A stretch of DNA of 64,000 nucleotides from Membranipora membranacea (Eukaryota; Bryozoa; Gymnolaemata; Cheilostomatida; Membraniporidae), in the NCBI GenBank assembly GCA_914767715.1, contig OU612072.1, forward strand, positions 5,580,001-5,644,000, in the 5' to 3' direction. The position numbers were made by a program, and so were the translations under genes. The notes beneath the pieces were generated by a model. That model worked only from the letters and a program-made list of their open reading frames with translations, was not told where the DNA came from and ran no database searches. Shown here piece by piece: positions 60,046 to 64,000 of the stretch (its first letter is position 1; each line of letters opens with the position of its first letter).

Positions 60046-61039
60046 GTAAATGTTTAAACAGGCACCCAGCATAGGCGGTGAATCTTTCCATATTGTATAT
60101 CAAGGGTCAATAGATAATGGGAAACTGCGCATTATATACAAACTCTCAATTATCGCTACTGTCAACTCATTTTGGCAAATAATTTGTCACTATTTTTGTG
60201 TACTATACTGACCTATTGAATACTGCAATCTCCGTCCACAATATTTTAATTTTCAGGTGGGTTCTTGTTGTCTCCCCGTGTGAAGAAAAGAGACAACTCC
60301 CAATATACATTTGGTCTTGATCATAAAATCTGGCAGTGTTTGATTAAAACTTATGTTGCATTTTTAGATTCATGCATTAATCTCAACATAGAAGTCTTGT
60401 TTGTAAGTATACAACACCTCAAGATTTCACAACAAATTGTCAATATATAACGGTCCTGAATTTATTACGCTGCATTCAAAACCCGACAAACCGATAGCAG
60501 AATGATTTTGAGTGGCTATATGATAAGTATTGAGTTTTGAAAAAGGCTTTTGGAGCTAGCAAGACAGTCTAGTTCATAAATAATGTAATCGGGAAATTAG
60601 ATTTCGTACCAATTGAGTGGTAAAAAGGCAAAACGTTCATATCGAAGTGTAGATGATGAATGCAAAAGTATTATATGATAAAAGCAAAGGTACAATCTGA
60701 TTGCCTACTTCTAGAGTCTAAGCAACCAAACTGTAAATGCACATAGGTCGTACCCAAGTGCCAAAACTAGCGGCAGTCACCACTGCCCAATAGACAGGAA
60801 GTTAGGTTCAGGGGTACGCAAGTCTGAGAGCCTTACTCCACTCCCTTTAGATATTTAAAGCCCTCTCAACCCGATTGTTGTCGGTGTTATTTAGCCTTAA
60901 ATCGACGCAATGAGTTTTTATTGACAGATTCATCAATGAGGGGGTTTTGTGGTTACACTCTAATTGATCTCTAAACTAGCTATTTGACAATATTTGGAGC
61001 ATAACTCCTAGTCTATCTACCTTATCTTCCACCTGGCAG
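60046..61039. other. No gene seen
   Basis: AT-rich; no supported frame or repeat. Confidence 0.45.
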
Positions 61040-61235
61040 ATGATTCTCACAAGCAATTAAATTGGGCTTCGTCTTTAGGAGAGGTATACACCTGAGGGTG
61101 CTTGGGGCTGGAACAATCAACAATGAAAGCTCCCCCAGTGGGACTCGATCCCACAACTCCTGCGGTACTAATCGCCTGGCAATGAATAGCAAGCGCGCTA
61201 ACCGATTGCGCCATCTCACCATCCCCAAAAAAGAA
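61040..61235 (-). mobile_element. tRNA-derived SINE
   Basis: On the minus strand an A box (TGGCGCAATCGG, 61202-61213) and B box (GGATCGAGTCC, 61141-61151), with an intact T stem (GTGGG/CCCAC) and D stem (GCGC/GCGC), mark a tRNA head. The anticodon region is expanded and the acceptor does not pair, so it is a SINE and not a tRNA gene. The unrelated tail runs to about 61040. ORFs here (MAQSVSALAIHC, GVVGSSPTGG) are typical SINE translations. Confidence 0.8.
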
Positions 61236-63146
61236 TTGGTCGATCCACCATTGCCACCCTATGAAACACAGCGTACATGTTTGGGTTATTGGCCTTACAT
61301 GGCCCATTGCTGGGACCCCTTTACATATAATTACTCTCATTGCTCATGACACAACTCAGCACCAAGTCTAATAATTAGACAGACGCACCATCTCAAGTTA
61401 CAGACAGCCTGGAGCATCTTTTTGATTAAACCCAACAAATGTGTTTCAGAGGATAGGACGAGCTATATCATTGGACAGACCTAACAAAGTTATACGAGCT
61501 TGTAGGTTCTCAAGATGCTCTCAAATTTTCTGAAAAGTGAGAATTATTTGAAATATTGATTTTTAAGCTAGAAGTTGCCCCTGAACCATAGGCTCCAGTC
61601 GAGGCAGAAGACTTAATTTTCAAATCAAATCTCAAATATTTTGATTTTATAATTTACTAATGTATGACAACTCCATTCTTTTGTTGGGCGATGCCTCATG
61701 CCCAATTTCTGAAGGGGAGATTAATCCTGGGAAGACTCCTCTACGGCTACTCACAGTATTGTGAGCATTGACCAATAATATTAAAAAACAATCTGTGGTT
61801 TCGGCTCTAAGCTTATCTATCAATAAACCTCTAATATAGTTGAGGGTCATGGTTAGTTCTGCCTAGCAGTATATTGAATCAGTTATAAATGCATCCGTTA
61901 CTAGATCAGGCTCTTATTTGCTAGTATACCAAGGCTCTGTTGACTCGACTAATCCACTAGTAACACCTTCTCTACTAAACCACAATCACCCTTTTCTTTT
62001 CTCTAGCACTACATTCGAAAACCCGGTTGAGAATGTTGTTAAAGGAGTTCGTTAGTACAGAATAAAAATAGTATTTGGATGGGCATAGTTCCCAAAATCA
62101 AAAAAAAATAATGTGACATATTCTTTTTTGACTATTTGTTCAGAATGGTTTTGTTAATATGCAAACTTGCTTGAGAGCTGTGTCAGTGGTATGGCCCAGA
62201 GTGCAATTCCATAGAGTAAATTTGGGTGAAAAAAGGAGTTATATAGGTCTACCATAGTTTTGGTATTATAAGTCAAGAATAATGCCTAAAATTTGTGTTT
62301 AAATTGAGTCTGTTGGCGATGCACCAAGTTCGAACTTTTGAGATGTTTTGCCTTGGTAAGTTTTGGTCAGTCCAGAAAATATTTGTTTCATCTGTATAAA
62401 GTATATAATTGAGTGAGGAAACAGCTTTCAACCAAGTCATTGATCAAGATTAATATGGACCTAAAGCCAAACTCTGAGTTTTATGTAAAATGTATGTAGT
62501 ATTATGCCATTGTTGAAATAATAGTTGGTCTTGAAAGGGTTAATCAACAGTCGACATGTTAGGTCTACTTTATTAAAAGTAAAATCTTTAGGAAGGCTAA
62601 ATAATGTAATTATTCACACTGAATACAAACTCCATACAGTATATAGGTAAAGAAATAAAAATCAGTCAAATTATTTCAAAAAACGAGTTCCGCAGCAATT
62701 CCGATACCTTGGCTATCCTATAATCCGAGCAATCTTTGGGCAAAATTTAGATTAGATTATCGAAAATTATTTACGCAGCTTTCTAGTTGGGAGAGTGATA
62801 TTTCAAAAAAACATAACGAGACGGGCTGGGTTTAACTGTGTAATACCAAAATACAGTGATACAATTAGAGGGTTGGAAACAATGTGTATGTAGGTGTTTA
62901 GTAGGAGTAGCGAATTAAACTTATTTTTAGGTTATGGCACAGATACTGTAAAACATATAACTTCCCTACAACACTCTCAGATAAGGTTTTTACATTCAAC
63001 AACTTTTTAATGTGCTGAGTCATAGGTTCTGCATACTGTGTGCAGTCTGTTGATTCTCGTGTCAGAAAGTATCACTTATGTATGTCATACACACCTAGAA
63101 CTCTTACTATATTATACATAAAAGTAGCTTCTCTACTGAATGTTAC
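61236..63146. other. No gene seen
   Basis: AT-rich. The right part probably includes the 3' UTR of the minus-strand gene ending at 63147. Confidence 0.45.
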
Positions 63147-63436
63147 TTACATTCTCATAGTTCTTTCTAGGCCTACATTGGCATAGGTAGACCTATGACC
63201 TTGTGATAATGAAGTGACACTTCTAAGCTGATGATTATCTCCGCAGTTTGATTCTGCATACACATGATCATCTTCTACTCTGGCCCTGCTCAGCACCTCA
63301 TACTGTGAGGATAAGGTAGCATACTGATGATCTTCTTTAGAAGAGATTAAGTTATCGGGTACAGTCTCATATTCAGCAGTTGTTTGTGATTTGGATGTCT
63401 GAATGTCAAAGTTTAACTCCTCGTACTCCCTTAGAT
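63147..63436 (-). CDS. Terminal exon: tyrosine-rich signalling tail
   Basis: Acceptor TTTCTTATTTAATAAG opens 95 codons to TAA in the only open frame (phase 1). The peptide has six tyrosines in signalling-type contexts: REYEEL, EYETVP, QYATL, QYEVL, VYAES and TYANV. YxxL/YxxV pairs resemble ITAM/ITIM or docking sites and YANV fits a Grb2-type pYxN site. It is acidic and hydrophilic with no membrane segment, as expected for the cytoplasmic tail of a receptor or an adaptor end. It joins in phase to the exon at 63768. Parent domains lie outside the window, so the family is unknown. Confidence 0.75.
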
Positions 63437-63767
63437 CTTATTAAATAAGAAATACACTTGATTTGAGATTCACAGTTAAAAATCATACTCGTAGACACTC
63501 ATGTGGTCTGAAGATAACGACAGAATTCCTTTCAAAAGTTTTCTTATGTGTCTGTGAGAAGATCGATAGTACAGAAACAATAGTTTAATTTGAAACATAT
63601 TATGATTAACGAACAAATCATTAAAACCAAGTTTGACAGTCCATTCTTCATCAAGATATTTCTTCGTCATGTTATGCAAATCAACCTTCACAGTTGACAA
63701 TGAGGGAATTTAATTCGAACAATGAGTGAGTTTTTGTGATAGTAGAAGCTAGACATTCATCACTCAC
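63437..63767 (-). other. Intron
   Basis: Bounded by GTGAGT (63762-63767) and AAG (63437-63439) on the minus strand. The open frame seen at 63476-63700 lies within it and is not supported. Confidence 0.65.
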
Positions 63768-63826
63768 CATTGGTTTGAGGAGAGCTTGCTGCCGGAGAGT
63801 TCTCTTTGCCGCTAATACTATCTGTA
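63768..63826 (-). CDS. Penultimate exon of the tyrosine-tail gene
   Basis: 59 bp with acceptor CCACCATTTGCAG and consensus donor ATG|GTGAGT. One open frame of 19 codons, TDSISGKENSPAASSPQTN, enters in phase 2 and leaves in phase 1; the split codon completes as Asp (G+AT) with the next exon. Ser/Pro-rich linker content suits a cytoplasmic juxtamembrane or linker region. Confidence 0.65.
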
Positions 63827-64000
63827 CTGCAAATGGTGGTGAATCAGTATGAGCTAAGGCCAGAGCAGATAAGCACAAGTTATCAAGGTTGGAGACAGCA
63901 TAGGGTAAGGGGCTTCTCATAATTCACCTCTACTCAGAATTTTACAATTACAAATTTGCAAATTTACAAACACAGCCAATTAGATCATGTACCACAACGT

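Noticed and set aside
61047-61349. Three overlapping ORFs over the tRNA-like sequence, and a possible tRNA gene
   Set aside because: Box A and B and the T stem fit, but the acceptor stem fails and the anticodon arm is expanded; this is a SINE.

Overview
The window is AT-rich metazoan nuclear DNA, probably from a marine invertebrate, although nothing in it fixes the species. Support comes from several retroelement types (a BEL/Pao element, a LINE with an intact ORF2, a Ty3/gypsy-like element with a tRNA-Leu primer site), two SINE-like tRNA-derived sequences, abundant satellites and foldback elements, and short candidate exons with GT-AG borders. There is no operon-like gene packing. No complete host gene lies inside the window.

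Layout. 1-7152: unit A, copy 1, holding four candidate exons of an unrecognised plus-strand gene. 7253-8595: satellite with an exact 142-bp period. 9189-9843: foldback/MITE-like element bounded by TTAA. 10016-11718: minus-strand candidate exons, probably decayed. 12791-13900: wreckage of a LINE, with one segment present three times (two direct, one inverted). 14575-18411: a perfect 50-bp palindrome, several inverted repeats, a 17-bp minisatellite and a 60/61-bp tandem repeat. 19214-26019: unit A, copy 2, in which the candidate gene carries three lesions. 26011-30000 and 31652-35974: unit B, two copies, each ending in ~350-bp tandem repeats; copy 2 also holds a tRNA-derived insertion. 36151-39460 (minus): gypsy-like element with LTR part, tRNA-Leu primer site, a VNTR in gag, a glycoprotein-like region and an integrase C-terminal domain. 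39590-43990 (minus): LINE. 43998-48799 (plus): degraded BEL/Pao element. 50579-56231: region bounded by long terminal inverted repeats and a 7-bp target duplication. 59182-60045 (minus): LINE 3' fragment. 61040-61235 (minus): tRNA-derived SINE.

Host genes are seen only as exon pieces. The best are the last two exons (63147-63826, minus) of a protein with a tyrosine-rich tail resembling a signalling-receptor cytoplasmic tail, and a plus-strand series that is entirely phase 1 (51620-53873) with a terminal exon at 58174-58340. A THAP-like N-terminus with an ideal Kozak context starts at 50300. Element names rest on residue motifs read directly; all identities between repeat copies were judged by eye, not computed.
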